A program made the position numbers and the translations under genes. Shown one piece after another: positions 1 to 8,881 of a stretch of 64,000 bases of DNA; position 1 is the stretch's first letter, and the number at the start of each line of letters is the position of its first letter. The stretch covers positions 92,341-156,340 of the forward strand of contig RSEH01000097.1 in assembly GCA_006503475.1 (NCBI GenBank), written 5' to 3'. The DNA comes from Stentor roeselii (Eukaryota > Ciliophora > Heterotrichea > Heterotrichida > Stentoridae). The notes under the pieces were generated by a model, which saw only the letters and a list, made by a program, of their open reading frames with translations, ran no database searches and was not told the origin of the DNA.

Positions 1-1106
1 ACTTCAGAAGGTTCTACTTTTTCAGAAGAATTTTTCAAGTTTTCATTAACCTCGATTTTTTCTTGGAGAGATTTTATGATTTTTTCGAAATTTTCTACTT
101 TTTTTATCAACCCTGCTGAATATTTTTGTTCTTTTTCTAAACTCATGATTATTTCTTCTTCTTTTTTCCGTAGTTGTAAAATCTCAGCTTTCAAATTTTT
201 TTCTTTTTCAAAATTTTCCTTTTGAAGACCATCAGTAATATTTTTAAGTTTTTGAACCTCGACTTTAAGACTTTTATTAATTTCTTTTTCATTTGCTTTT
301 CCTTTAACCAGTGCAAGTTTTTCCTTAACTTTTCTGTTTTCCTCAAGAAGAGTCCTGACCTGTGCCTCAAGTTCGATTTTTTCTTTTTTCAAAGAAGAGA
401 CTTCTTTAGGTTTATGATCAGGAAGGACCAAAACAGGGCTTTCGTTCTTTTTCCTGAATTCTTCGATAATCGTTTTAAGTCTTTTGCACTCGTCTTTCAA
501 GGTCTGAGACTCGACTTCAAGTTCCGTGATTTTCGAGATTTTTACACTTTTTTTCAGTCGATTTATTTCATCGTCTTTCATTTTGCAGTCATTTTTCAGC
601 TCTTTCACTGTTTTTCGCAAGGCGTTCGTAAGGCGGATGTACTTGTGAGCTGGGGTCTTGTCGTAGGTGCTGATTTCTTCGATTTCCTCGTTTTGACGCT
701 TGTTTTCTCTTTCTAGTTGTTTTAATCGGGTTTTGGTGTTTGTCAAGTCGGCTTTGTAAGCGTTTATCTGCATCTTTAAAGCAATGTTCTCGTCGTAGAG
801 ACGCTCTTTTTCGAGACCTGCAACGTTTGGCCTTATTCTTGAGTTTAGGTAGGTTTCTGGACGCTTTATTGGACTCATTGTGTTCTTTTTGGCGGAAGTT
901 GGGCGGAAGTTTTTGGGACGGAGTATCCCTGTTTGACGCTTTTCTATCACCTTAGCACTTAACGGCCGGGCTCCATGATGTGCTTGAAATAGTTTATCAG
1001 TCTGACGATCATCGAGATCTCTCATTGTTGAGTCTTCGTCATATTCAGTTTTGTTGGCTCTTGGGTCTAACATCCTAGCTAGGAATTACATTGATGGGTA
1101 AGACAT
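1..1106 (-). CDS. Coiled-coil protein, 5' part only (runs off left edge)
   Basis: The plus strand here shows only Phe-rich shadow frames. The minus strand is one open Lys/Glu-rich frame that continues past base 1. I start it at the ATG at 1104-1106: it reads MSYPSM, meets a stop, and becomes continuous with MLDPRANKTE when a 15-nt GT-AG intron at 1075-1089 is removed. If unspliced, translation would have to begin at 1073. The first 90 residues are basic with SAK/TSAK stretches. From about residue 90 a long heptad-rich coiled coil runs to the window edge (about 360 residues visible). The N-terminal block with YDEN and an Asn/Lys-rich coil faintly recalls IQ-motif/ciliary coiled-coil proteins such as IQCE, but I cannot assign it. 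It is probably a structural cytoskeletal protein. Confidence 0.7.
1075..1089 (-). other. 15-nt intron in the coiled-coil gene
   Basis: On the minus strand the sequence is GTAATTCCTAGCTAG, 15 nt, with A at position 10. Removing it joins MSYPSM to the long frame and removes an in-frame TAA created at the exon-intron boundary. Size, ends and the A10 match the other four introns in the window. Confidence 0.75.
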
Positions 1107-1359
1107 AAATTATTATGAAATTTGTTTGGGATCACTTACGATATCGAATTATTAGGTAAATGGTTTACTTATTGTAGGTTGGGTCTAAGCCTAATAGTAA
1201 TTATAAACCAATCTCATGAAAATGAACCATCTACTAATATTAAGTAATTTAATCATAACTTAAAAATCTTTAAAATCCAAGCATGAATAATAATTGTATT
1301 AATGAGAAACCAAGAATACTAAAATTAGCCTTAAATATAACTACATTCAAAACATTTTA

Positions 1360-1887
1360 ATGACTCAAAATAAATCCTTAAAAACTCTCCTAAATATATT
1401 AAAAACAATAAAATCTAAAATGAACTTTATTCCTCTTTCATTCAAAAGTGAAAAATTCACAACTTTCAAGACTTTTTCCTGGAACTTCAAACTAAACAAT
1501 GAAGAATTTTCAATAATCCTCGAATGTTTTTTACTTTCCAACAAAAGAAGAGTCCTTATAAACAAACTCGAAGTTTTCATCGGAACCAAGCCGTATTTTA
1601 AAGATTTCGAATGGAGTTCAAACTGGAACAAGCACGTGATATCATTAATCAACGGCAAAACTAAAACAGATTTAATAATCGACGGTGCTTCTTTCACTTA
1701 TTTATTTAACTTGAAAATTTCAAACAGGATGTACCAACAAGTAGAAGAAGTGAAAGTTAATCAACAAGTTGCCCCAAACGGAAAACTCGAAGACTATAAT
1801 TTCCCTTCATTAAAAGACCCATTCACTGAAGATAAAAAAATTTCTTCAAGTTCATCAAATTACGATTTCGAGCAAATATTTAAATAA
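1360..1887 (+). CDS. FAIM-like beta-sandwich protein (tentative)
   Basis: A 175-aa frame. Residues about 38-125 form alternating beta-like strands (FSWNFKLNNEEFSIIL, a basic KRR turn, INKLEVFIG, TDLIIDGASFTYLFNLKI). The order and spacing recall the FAIM (Fas apoptosis inhibitory molecule) fold, which is widespread in protists. The C-terminal 40 residues are Ser/Lys-rich and probably disordered. A second in-frame ATG at 1420 (MNFIPLS) could be the true start, because the first 20 residues precede the domain. It converges on eIF2B delta, with 98 bp between the stops. The family call rests on pattern only; a plain hypothetical protein is the alternative. Confidence 0.5.
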   Translation: MTQNKSLKTLLNILKTIKSKMNFIPLSFKSEKFTTFKTFSWNFKLNNEEFSIILECFLLSNKRRVLINKLEVFIGTKPYFKDFEWSSNWNKHVISLINGKTKTDLIIDGASFTYLFNLKISNRMYQQVEEVKVNQQVAPNGKLEDYNFPSLKDPFTEDKKISSSSSNYDFEQIFK

Positions 1888-1985
1888 CCTTAAATCCCTA
1901 AAATTTCTAATCCTCTCAAAAAAAAACCATTAAAAAATTCAATAAACTTCATATTTCTAAATTATCTACTTTGTGATTAAATATC

Positions 1986-3104
1986 TTAAGAAATTTCGAT
2001 TTCAGATCGAAACTCTCGAAGGACAACAGGAACTGAAGACACAGGGATGGGTCCTACCTCGGTAATAAGCATATCAATATATTTAGGTGGTGTAACATCA
2101 TACTTCAAATTAAGTCTCAACAGCTTTGCCGACACAAAGTCCTTCAACTCACTAGAAACTCTAGTATCCCCTTCATACATGGCAGACTGATTCAACAAGT
2201 TCCCATCATAAAGGACATTATCACAAAAAGAATCCATTTGAACCTTTTCACTCATTTTATAAATCTCAATACAAACCAGTACCGGTTTCCTAAACGCATT
2301 AGCAATACAAGTGATCATAGCAGTTCCAACAGTATTCAAAAGACAACAATTATTATAAATCCCTTCAGCTCCTAAAATAACTCTAGAAACTTCTGACATA
2401 TGATAAGAAACATTCGAAATTAAAATATAAGTGCAATGAATTTTCGCTCCAGCAAGAATCTTCAAAGTTTTTTTCCCATCAAGTTGAGTACGACTATCAA
2501 CAACTATAACTCTGAAGTTTTTTCCACTTTTCTTACTTTCCACAAGAGCCTTAGTGACAGTATCAGAGTATCCATAAACTAAAACAACATCCGAATTTTG
2601 AATAATATTCGAGCACATTCCCGCAATCATCGCCATCGGAACTTCGATTTTTTCATTCAAGAAGTTTTCAATATGTTCACACATAATTTCTCTAATATTA
2701 TGAATTTCAGTATTCGGGTCTATTTGAATCGCTTTGTGTTTCAAGTACTGAATCGCGGTTTCCATTCCAAGAGTAATTATCCTTGAAGAACGAAGATAAT
2801 TCGCAAGGCCATCAAGTTTTTCTTCTAGGTCTTTTCGTGTCGCTCTTCGCCCGTTGTTCGAGTATTCCAGGAAGAAATGTTTAAAAGCTTTCAACATTTC
2901 TCGACACATGTCGTTGCTTTCTCGAACATTGCCGTTCTTCACTGATTTTCGTAGAGCTTCAAAGGCCCAGTGCACGTTTTCATCTGTGCAGAAGTCCTCG
3001 TCAAGGTGTTCAAAAGCTGCGATTCCTGGTTTTGAGTCAATTGTGTGGTGAAAGCCGGATTTTTTACGGAAGTACTTCTCTTGGAAGGAGGGATAGTCTG
3101 ACAT
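1986..3104 (-). CDS. EIF2B4: Translation initiation factor eIF2B, delta subunit
   Basis: A 372-aa protein of the eIF2B alpha/beta/delta regulatory family. It is part of the decameric GDP-GTP exchange factor that recharges eIF2 in the cytosol and senses eIF2 phosphorylation. Residues about 60-160 are the helical N-terminal half. Residues about 165-365 are the Rossmann-like half, with DVVLVYGYSDTV and VDSRTQLDGKK. The C-terminal block with YDVTPP...ITEVGPIPVSSVPVVLREF is diagnostic of the delta subunit rather than alpha or beta. The long basic N-terminal extension of animal and fungal delta subunits is almost absent. The start ATG lies only 5 bp from the divergent ATG of the next gene. Confidence 0.93.
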   Translation of the reverse strand: MSDYPSFQEKYFRKKSGFHHTIDSKPGIAAFEHLDEDFCTDENVHWAFEALRKSVKNGNVRESNDMCREMLKAFKHFFLEYSNNGRRATRKDLEEKLDGLANYLRSSRIITLGMETAIQYLKHKAIQIDPNTEIHNIREIMCEHIENFLNEKIEVPMAMIAGMCSNIIQNSDVVLVYGYSDTVTKALVESKKSGKNFRVIVVDSRTQLDGKKTLKILAGAKIHCTYILISNVSYHMSEVSRVILGAEGIYNNCCLLNTVGTAMITCIANAFRKPVLVCIEIYKMSEKVQMDSFCDNVLYDGNLLNQSAMYEGDTRVSSELKDFVSAKLLRLNLKYDVTPPKYIDMLITEVGPIPVSSVPVVLREFRSEIEIS

Positions 3105-3109
3105 TTATA
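3105..3109. promoter_or_regulatory. 5-bp divergent start-to-start spacer
   Basis: The bases TTATA separate the ATG of eIF2B delta (minus) from the ATG of the small protein (plus). Read from either side they give a TATAA-like box directly before ATG. Promoter elements for each gene must overlap the coding sequence of the other, or both transcripts start essentially at the ATG. Function is inferred from position and from the same box before many other starts. Confidence 0.5.
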
Positions 3110-3373
3110 ATGGCAAACAATAGGAATGCTTTTAAAAGACTTTTAAGCACTGTTCCGAAAGTTGATGGGGAAAGTTTTAGAAATTGTGAAGAACTTGTTG
3201 AGTATTATGCGAAGTTTGAGAGACAGTTTCAAAGTGAAATCTTTTTGAATAAGGATTTACTTGGAAAGTTGCAGAAAGTGGCTCGGGACCAGAAGAGTTA
3301 TGACCTCGGGTTTATCAAGATTAAGAGAATTGCTGAACTTGTTGATGAGTTGTATGAGGTTAAGTATGGTTAG
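3110..3373 (+). CDS. Small conserved-looking protein, 87 aa, unknown
   Basis: Starts MANNRNAFKRLLS directly after TTATA. An open frame continues upstream, but it lies inside the eIF2B gene. The product is a charged, probably all-helical 87-aa protein (helix around NCEELVEYYAKFERQF, then a C-terminal helix IAELVDELYEVKYG). It has no signal peptide, membrane segment or zinc motif. The N-terminal basic stretch followed by an acidic amphipathic helix resembles small mitochondrial or complex-assembly proteins, but I do not recognise a family. It shares a 5-bp divergent spacer with eIF2B delta, so the pair may be co-expressed. Confidence 0.6.
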   Translation: MANNRNAFKRLLSTVPKVDGESFRNCEELVEYYAKFERQFQSEIFLNKDLLGKLQKVARDQKSYDLGFIKIKRIAELVDELYEVKYG

Positions 3374-3562
3374 TTTCAGGATAGATTTAAAGGAAAAGGA
3401 TTTAGTTTTATTGAAAATTTAGAGAATTGGTTAAAAGAAGGGAATTGAGATTATTTTAAATTTTTTTTCAAGGAAAAGTGAAAATCTTTGATTTTTTTTG
3501 AGATTTTTCGGGTTGAATAGAGTTTCAAGGATATAAGATTTTTAACTTAGGGACTTATAAAT

Positions 3563-3832
3563 ATGGCGGAACGCAAAGCAGTTATCAAGAATGCTGATAT
3601 GTCAGAAGAAATGCAACAGGACGCTGTAGACTGTGCAAATCAAGCTATGGAGAGATTTAACATCGAAAAAGATATCGCAGCTTATATCAAGAAAGAATTT
3701 GACAAGAAGTATAACCCGACTTGGCATTGCATTGTTGGAAGGAACTTCGGCTCATATGTGACGCACGAGACAAGACATTTTATTTACTTTTACTTAGGAC
3801 AAGTCGCTATCCTGCTGTTTAAGTCAGGCTAA
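3563..3832 (+). CDS. DYNLL: Dynein light chain LC8
   Basis: 89 aa, exactly the family length, and collinear without gaps with LC8 from animals. [50 protein letters not shown] and the C-terminal [15 protein letters not shown] are all present. LC8 is a homodimeric hub that binds intermediate chains of cytoplasmic and axonemal dyneins, radial spokes and many other partners through a beta-strand groove. Start ATG follows TTATAAAT. No intron. Confidence 0.98.
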   Translation: MAERKAVIKNADMSEEMQQDAVDCANQAMERFNIEKDIAAYIKKEFDKKYNPTWHCIVGRNFGSYVTHETRHFIYFYLGQVAILLFKSG

Positions 3833-4084
3833 GCTAATTATAAGAAATTCAAATTTTAAATCTTGGACTTTCTGCGAGTTTTGCAGTCTTTTAAGAACTT
3901 TCTAGAACTTGAGTAAAACTGGAGGGAAAATGAAATTTTCCATTTGAAAGTTAATACTTTCCTATGAGTGTCTGAGACCACAAAGGTTGATTCAAGAAAA
4001 GAACTACTAAAGGTTCAGGTCTTTAGATATGGAAGGTCAAGATAGATTCCAGTCGATTATTAAAACCACTAAATCTAACATCCG

Positions 4085-4531
4085 CTACTTCGACATCATC
4101 AACTTCACGAAGTCCCTGTAGTTCACATTTCCCTCCCCGTCAGCATTCGCGTACTTCATCATTTTATTGATTTCCTCATCACTCAGATTTTCCCCACAAG
4201 TGCTAATCAAATGTTTTAATCTTTTCGCACTAATAAGTCCTTTCTTCTTCTCATCAAGTTCTTCAAAGGCATTTAAAATTTCCTTTTCAGTTATCGGGTT
4301 CTTTCTATATTTGCTGTAAACAGTGAGACAGTTGTGAAGGTCGGCTTTGCCAGATCCTTCAAATTCAGCCTCTTTCTTCATCGCTTCAACTTCAGCTTCA
4401 GTCGGAGTTTGCCCCATGGCCCTGAAAATGATGATCATTTCTTCTAAAGAAATCGTTCCGAGGCTGTCCTTATCGAACAAAGCGAAATTATCCTGAAGTT
4501 CTTTTAGTTCATTAGCTGGTGCTTCTGCCAT
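4085..4531 (-). CDS. Calmodulin-like EF-hand protein with degenerate loops
   Basis: 148 aa, calmodulin size, four EF-hand units. The first loop (about residues 20-31, DKDSLGTISLEE) has Leu at position 5 where an oxygen donor is usual. The second (EFEGSGKADLHN) and third (DEKKKGLISAKR) have lost most ligands. The fourth (NADGEGNVNYRD) has Asn first and Asp last. Helix spacing matches calmodulin and essential myosin light chains, so this is probably a Ca-insensitive light chain or scaffold binding an IQ helix rather than a Ca sensor. That role is inferred from lost ligands. It converges on the LC8 gene. Confidence 0.85.
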   Translation of the reverse strand: MAEAPANELKELQDNFALFDKDSLGTISLEEMIIIFRAMGQTPTEAEVEAMKKEAEFEGSGKADLHNCLTVYSKYRKNPITEKEILNAFEELDEKKKGLISAKRLKHLISTCGENLSDEEINKMMKYANADGEGNVNYRDFVKLMMSK

Positions 4532-4753
4532 GATTATTTAATAAAATCAAATTATTTAGAAAATTGATTCACTAGTCTCTACTTTTCTTAAATTTTCAAT
4601 ATCCTGGAAATTTTCATTATTTTGGATTGTTTTGAATCAATTTTCAATAAAAGTCTAAAAAGTTATTTGAAATAATTTAAAATTAATCATTCATCTTTTG
4701 TTATTCATTCATGTGAAGGCTACAATATGAAAAAATACACCAATAATAAAATA

Positions 4754-6382
4754 ATGTCGTCAAAAACTGAAAAGTGGAAAAATCTCGGCCGTGACCTTAA
4801 AAAAGGTCGATCCGACTTCATAAAAAAAAACAAACTTGAGGATTTTTCAGAAAAAACTCTTACCTCTGAAGACTGCTCCGCCCTGTGTAAAATCCTCGAA
4901 AACAACTACGAGGTTAAATCTCAGATCACCGCATCAGACCTAAAAGACTTCCTGACCGAACTAAGAAAAACCACTAAAAAAAAGCTAATAAAATCCTTAA
5001 AACCCTCTCAAGATCTTCATTCAACAACTCATGAAAAACTCTCAACTCTTGACTTTTCCAGCGTTTCTTTTCAAGACTTCAATTCACGAATCTCTAAATT
5101 TTTAAATGATTTCGATTTATCCAGCACTAAATTCGATTCATTCTTCATAAAATCTAAAATTCTAGTTGAAAAAAGTGATTTATCCCTTTTATCCAAGCAA
5201 GTTCAGCAAGTAAAATCCTGGGAAAGTCAAGAAGCAGTTCAAAATTCACTAAAAGACTGGTACCAATCAACTCACAACACCCACGACCTCCGTTCAAAGC
5301 TAATGAAAACAATCCAAGACTACGAGTCTTTAAAATCAGAAAATCTTTCAACTGACGAAAAAATTTCAATTGAAAATCTTCTTCATTCTTTAAAATCTCA
5401 GCTAAAAAAAATCCCCAAAAAGTCCTCCGGGTCACTTTTAACTGAAAACTTTCAAGAAAAGTCTCATCAGGGCCTTTCAGAGATCTTCAAACATTACTCA
5501 AGGCAACAGTTTCTTCTTGGAAAAAATCCAACTTTTGAGCATATCTCGAAAAACCTTGAAATTTTGACACTAGCGAAATTTCTGAAGTTTTGTAAGGACT
5601 TCGAACTGATACAACCGGATAGTAATGAGAGAGAAACACGAAAACGGTCAAAATGGGCGAAGGTTATTTTTAAGAAGTTTTCAGAGTATAACCGAGATAT
5701 GCATGAACATCATTTTTTAGCTTGCATGGAAAATGTCGCTGATTTTTACCTTAGTCAAGAATATGACAAGGAACATTCGACTTGCTTTTCAAATTTACCA
5801 GGACCGGAAAAGACTTTAAAGTTTTTTGAAGTAATGGGCTTTCATGATCCTTTGATTTACTCTAAAAGACTTGGAAATTTTTCAGCTCATTTCGGAGTCG
5901 AGCCTTACACAAGGATCCCTGAAAATGACCCATCAAAAAAATACAGATACGACCCTGAAAAGTACAGAAAACTTAAAATGAGTGTCGATGAATGGAAAAA
6001 TAGAAAACTTGAAAATACCCAAAAATACCCAGAAGTTAAAATTTTAAGGAAAAAAAGTGAAGATTTCTTGAAAGCTTATAAAAGGGGAAAGGTTTCAAAT
6101 AATCTCGCAATTTCAATAAAACCACTTCAAAGAAAAGGATTCACTTTTAGAGAACTTCAAGAACTCAAGCATGAAGACCTTAGCAAATTAGATGAAGAGT
6201 TCAACATCAACCATTTGGTTGACGGTTCCGAAGATGAAAACCTTGTAAAGTTCTTTTCAAAGCCCATAATTCAAAAGACCTTTTCAGAGCCTCAGATAAC
6301 TGAGCCTAAATTTCCAGCAATAATAAAAAATTCTGACAATCAACTAGCAAAAGTAACAAACTACTCTAAAAAAAAGAAATAA
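4754..6382 (+). CDS. Large charged protein, 542 aa, unrecognised
   Basis: I choose the second ATG (MSSKTEKWKNLG, preceded by ATAAAATA); the frame also has an ATG nine codons upstream at 4727. The protein is Lys/Ser-rich and largely helical. Residues about 30-230 carry coiled-coil-like stretches. A compact central block (about 245-350) contains LEILTLAKFLKFCKDFEL followed by a basic helix KVIFKKFSEYN and an aromatic helix FLACMENVADFYL. I have a sense this block recurs in ciliate cytoskeletal proteins, but cannot name it. The C-terminus is basic (KKKK). Its stop codon abuts the stop of the convergent ABHD17-like gene. No known function. Confidence 0.75.
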   Translation: MSSKTEKWKNLGRDLKKGRSDFIKKNKLEDFSEKTLTSEDCSALCKILENNYEVKSQITASDLKDFLTELRKTTKKKLIKSLKPSQDLHSTTHEKLSTLDFSSVSFQDFNSRISKFLNDFDLSSTKFDSFFIKSKILVEKSDLSLLSKQVQQVKSWESQEAVQNSLKDWYQSTHNTHDLRSKLMKTIQDYESLKSENLSTDEKISIENLLHSLKSQLKKIPKKSSGSLLTENFQEKSHQGLSEIFKHYSRQQFLLGKNPTFEHISKNLEILTLAKFLKFCKDFELIQPDSNERETRKRSKWAKVIFKKFSEYNRDMHEHHFLACMENVADFYLSQEYDKEHSTCFSNLPGPEKTLKFFEVMGFHDPLIYSKRLGNFSAHFGVEPYTRIPENDPSKKYRYDPEKYRKLKMSVDEWKNRKLENTQKYPEVKILRKKSEDFLKAYKRGKVSNNLAISIKPLQRKGFTFRELQELKHEDLSKLDEEFNINHLVDGSEDENLVKFFSKPIIQKTFSEPQITEPKFPAIIKNSDNQLAKVTNYSKKKK

Positions 6383-7246
6383 TTAACTTAAGGTCTTTCT
6401 TCTGCTTAATATTGTCTTTTTCTTCACTTTTTTAACGACTTGAGAAGCCGGGGGCTGGAAAAATTCCCAGGGGATCCTTGGATGAGCTGAAAAGTCATCA
6501 TCAGGAACAACAGAAATTCCAGACTGCGATAAAAAAGTTGCTATGGGCAAGATGAGGTCGTCACAATAGTCAAAGTTGTTATGGCTCATCAAAGGAGGTA
6601 AAAATAATGAACTAGGTCCTTTGCAAGCCTCATGAAGTACCTGAGAATGGGTGTAAGGAATCACTTTGTCCATCATTCCATGAACGAAAAAAGTCGGACA
6701 AGTGACTTGAGGCATTTTTTTCACGTTTTCGAATCTTTCTTTGATTAGTGATCCGAATTTTCCAGCAAGACTTTTTGCTGCTGCTTTGATTGATGTGTAA
6801 GCACTCATTAACATCAAACAACCAACTTTACGAGTACTGGCTAGATATGTCGCTGGACCACTTCCTATCGACCTGCCGAAGACGATTATGTTCTCTGGCT
6901 TTACTCCGGATGATAGAAGGAAACTGTAAACGCATTCTGCGTCGTTTAAGATTGACTCGGATGTTGGCTTTCCTGAGTAAAGACCGTATCCTGGGTATTC
7001 TACTGCGAAAATGTGGATGTGCAGCACTGAGCGAAGGGTTTCTAAAACTTCAAATGCCTGGCCTAGGTCTTCTGCATTTCCGTGGAAATAAATCATAACT
7101 TTGCTAGATCCTTCTTGGTACTCCAGATATAAACAAGGGATTGAAAACTGGTCTGGAATCTTAGGAACCCAGACTAACTGGTCAGGATAGTCTTCTCGAT
7201 TGTAGCTTTGCCTTGGTGCTGGAAAGATTATACTATTTAGTTCCAT
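6383..7246 (-). CDS. ABHD17-like alpha/beta hydrolase (protein depalmitoylase family)
   Basis: 287 aa. Oxyanion region HGNAEDLG, then EYPGYGLYSG, nucleophile elbow GRSIGSG with the catalytic Ser near residue 126, acid in HGMMDKVIP and His in MSHNNFD, all in the right order. HGNAEDLG and GRSIGxG are characteristic of the FAM108/ABHD17 group, whose animal members remove palmitate from membrane-anchored proteins. Animal ABHD17 has an N-terminal Cys cluster for palmitoylation that is missing here, so localisation may differ; ABHD13-like is the alternative. The basic C-terminal tail (KKVKKK, SRRK) is unusual. Its stop directly abuts the stop of the plus-strand gene. Confidence 0.85.
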   Translation of the reverse strand: MELNSIIFPAPRQSYNREDYPDQLVWVPKIPDQFSIPCLYLEYQEGSSKVMIYFHGNAEDLGQAFEVLETLRSVLHIHIFAVEYPGYGLYSGKPTSESILNDAECVYSFLLSSGVKPENIIVFGRSIGSGPATYLASTRKVGCLMLMSAYTSIKAAAKSLAGKFGSLIKERFENVKKMPQVTCPTFFVHGMMDKVIPYTHSQVLHEACKGPSSLFLPPLMSHNNFDYCDDLILPIATFLSQSGISVVPDDDFSAHPRIPWEFFQPPASQVVKKVKKKTILSRRKTLS

Positions 7247-7731
7247 TTTGGAAGTTTATTATGTGGAAATTCTGGAGAAAGGATTAATTGGAAGGAAATT
7301 TGATTTTTTGAGTTAAGAGTTTTGAAATAAATTTTGAATTCATTAGGAGTAATATTTGAATTTTTTTATCATGAGAGAATAAATGAAGAAGCTTGTCTAG
7401 AACTAATTTCACTATTTTATAAAAAATGCTTTTCGAAATCTGTATAAAATGTATAAATTATACCATAAAAAAACTTGAAAAATTTCCAACAATCAAACCC
7501 AAAACCATCATTAATAAATAATCCCGAATCCCATAACACCCTATTCTATTTTCTCAAGACTTGTCAATCCCATACCACATTAAAAAAAATGTATTATAAA
7601 AGCAATCCCATCATCTACCCCTAACAATCTCGCGTAGCCTAGCAAACGCGTAAATCATCCGGAAGCTATCTGATTACCTTTAACTCAAAGAGTAATTCGT
7701 TCCTTTTCCACACAAACCATATTTAAATATC
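7247..7731. other. 485-bp spacer containing a GC-richer island
   Basis: Between the start of the ABHD17-like gene and the stop of the next minus-strand gene. Bases 7247-7590 are ordinary AT-rich sequence with no credible frame. Bases 7595-7705 are distinctly richer in G/C and hairpin-forming (see the ncRNA candidate). Confidence 0.6.
7595..7705 (+). ncRNA. Candidate structured RNA (unidentified)
   Basis: A TATAAAA at 7595-7601 precedes an unusually GC-rich stretch. Hairpin 1 is CGCGT (7631-7635) with ACGCG (7646-7650). Hairpin 2 is 7672-7697: GATTACCTTT pairs with AAAG-A-GTAATT around a 5-nt loop, with one bulge and a terminal G-U. A TTTT follows at about 7700. The octamer CCCTAACA, the C-strand telomere unit I recall for heterotrichs, occurs at 7619-7626. 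The stretch has no coding frame. It is not a tRNA, and I cannot assign it to a known RNA family. Strand and ends are guesses. Confidence 0.25.
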
Positions 7732-8865
7732 TTAAAAAACAATGCAATCACAGGCATTTCTGAAAAATGATTTTTTTTGCCCATTGTTTTTATTCATTTC
7801 ATTCCTTCTCGGTCTTCCAATTGGCGACTTTGATATTTTTCGATCTTTCAAAGGAGAGTCGTTGTGTCGAGACACTTTCAAGTCTTTGATGCTGTCGAAT
7901 GAGTTGCGTCTTCTTCCGTGAGCATTGGCGACTTGGCATAAGTCTAAAGAAATTTGCAGCTTCTGCAAATGAAGACCGGCCAAAGCCTTGCCGAGTGGAT
8001 CGCTTTTTATTAATCTTGAAGATTTTTCTAGCAGGTCAAGGCCTTGCTTCTCGATTTTTCTGGGGTTTATAGTTAAATAAGTGTTTCTTAGTAAAGAGTT
8101 TTCTTTTCTTGATATGTCTAGTTTGCTTGGGACTTTTAAATGGACGCTTTGGATTATTTCAAGACTGGAAACTCGTTCCAGATTCTCAAGTCGTATAATA
8201 TCATGTAAAAAATTCTGTAAAATAGAAAGATTTATTGGATTCAAAACTGGTTTCAACGAATCCATCAAGTTATTCGCCGTTGTATACATATTTTTCTGAG
8301 TTTTATCAAAAGAAAAGCATTCTAAGTGAGAGTTGTTATCATTGATAAAAGTAACTTCAAAGTCTTTCATTCCTTCAGCCGAGTCAGTTTTTTCAGAGAT
8401 ATCGAAAATCGCTCCAAAAAGTGTTTTAGTCTGTTCAACACAAGCTTCTTCAGTATGTGACTGACTTTTATAAAGATTTAACGACTTTCTCAAATTCTTA
8501 AGAAAGCTAGCTCCATCAGACTTGTGAGGAAAAACTAAAATAAAAGGACAGGGTATAAAAAGTACAACAGGAGCCGTTTTGTCAATATTTTTAAAGTCAA
8601 AATTTAGACTTTTTAAATAATCAGCAGCTTGCTTCTCAACAAGAATCATATTCGAAATAACATCCGTGAATTTAATAAGAACTTCATACTTTCCATACCC
8701 GTCAGTCCATTTGAACCCATCAGCGAAGCGAGATTCAAGATGAACCTTTCCTAAAATAAACCCTTTCTTCATATAAGTCCAGACACCATCAAAGCACTTT
8801 TCATCACTTTTAGGAGTCCTAACAACTCTAGCCAAATCACTAAAATTTTTTAACCCTTTGTTCAT
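7732..8865 (-). CDS. Orphan 377-aa protein ending in a CaaX prenylation box
   Basis: No family recognised. The N-terminal 130 residues look like a folded beta-rich domain (VWTYMKKGFILGKVHLES, YEVLIKFTDV, PVVLFIPCPFILVFPH) that could be PH-like. The middle is helical, and the C-terminal 60 residues are basic and Ser-rich. The last four residues are CIVF, a good CaaX box, and Phe at the end is accepted by geranylgeranyltransferase I. With the basic patch before it this suggests membrane anchoring (inference). The start ATG follows TTATAA, and the divergent RRP6 ATG is only 16 bp away. Confidence 0.8.
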   Translation of the reverse strand: MNKGLKNFSDLARVVRTPKSDEKCFDGVWTYMKKGFILGKVHLESRFADGFKWTDGYGKYEVLIKFTDVISNMILVEKQAADYLKSLNFDFKNIDKTAPVVLFIPCPFILVFPHKSDGASFLKNLRKSLNLYKSQSHTEEACVEQTKTLFGAIFDISEKTDSAEGMKDFEVTFINDNNSHLECFSFDKTQKNMYTTANNLMDSLKPVLNPINLSILQNFLHDIIRLENLERVSSLEIIQSVHLKVPSKLDISRKENSLLRNTYLTINPRKIEKQGLDLLEKSSRLIKSDPLGKALAGLHLQKLQISLDLCQVANAHGRRRNSFDSIKDLKVSRHNDSPLKDRKISKSPIGRPRRNEMNKNNGQKKSFFRNACDCIVF

Positions 8866-8881
8866 TTATAAGGTTCTTATC
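8866..8881. promoter_or_regulatory. 16-bp divergent start-to-start spacer
   Basis: Only 16 bp (TATAAGG...TTATC) separate the start codons of the CaaX orphan (minus) and RRP6 (plus). It holds a TTATAA-like element facing the minus-strand gene. Any shared promoter is confined to these bases and adjoining coding sequence. Confidence 0.5.

Noticed and set aside
222-955. Two plus-strand frames of 164 and 71 codons rich in Phe, Leu and Arg
   Set aside because: They are the antisense of a continuous Lys/Glu-rich coiled-coil frame on the minus strand, which also explains their composition.
7619-7626. CCCTAACA as a chromosome end or internal telomere addition site
   Set aside because: Only a single unit, embedded between genes on both sides; expected by chance about once or twice in a window of this size.
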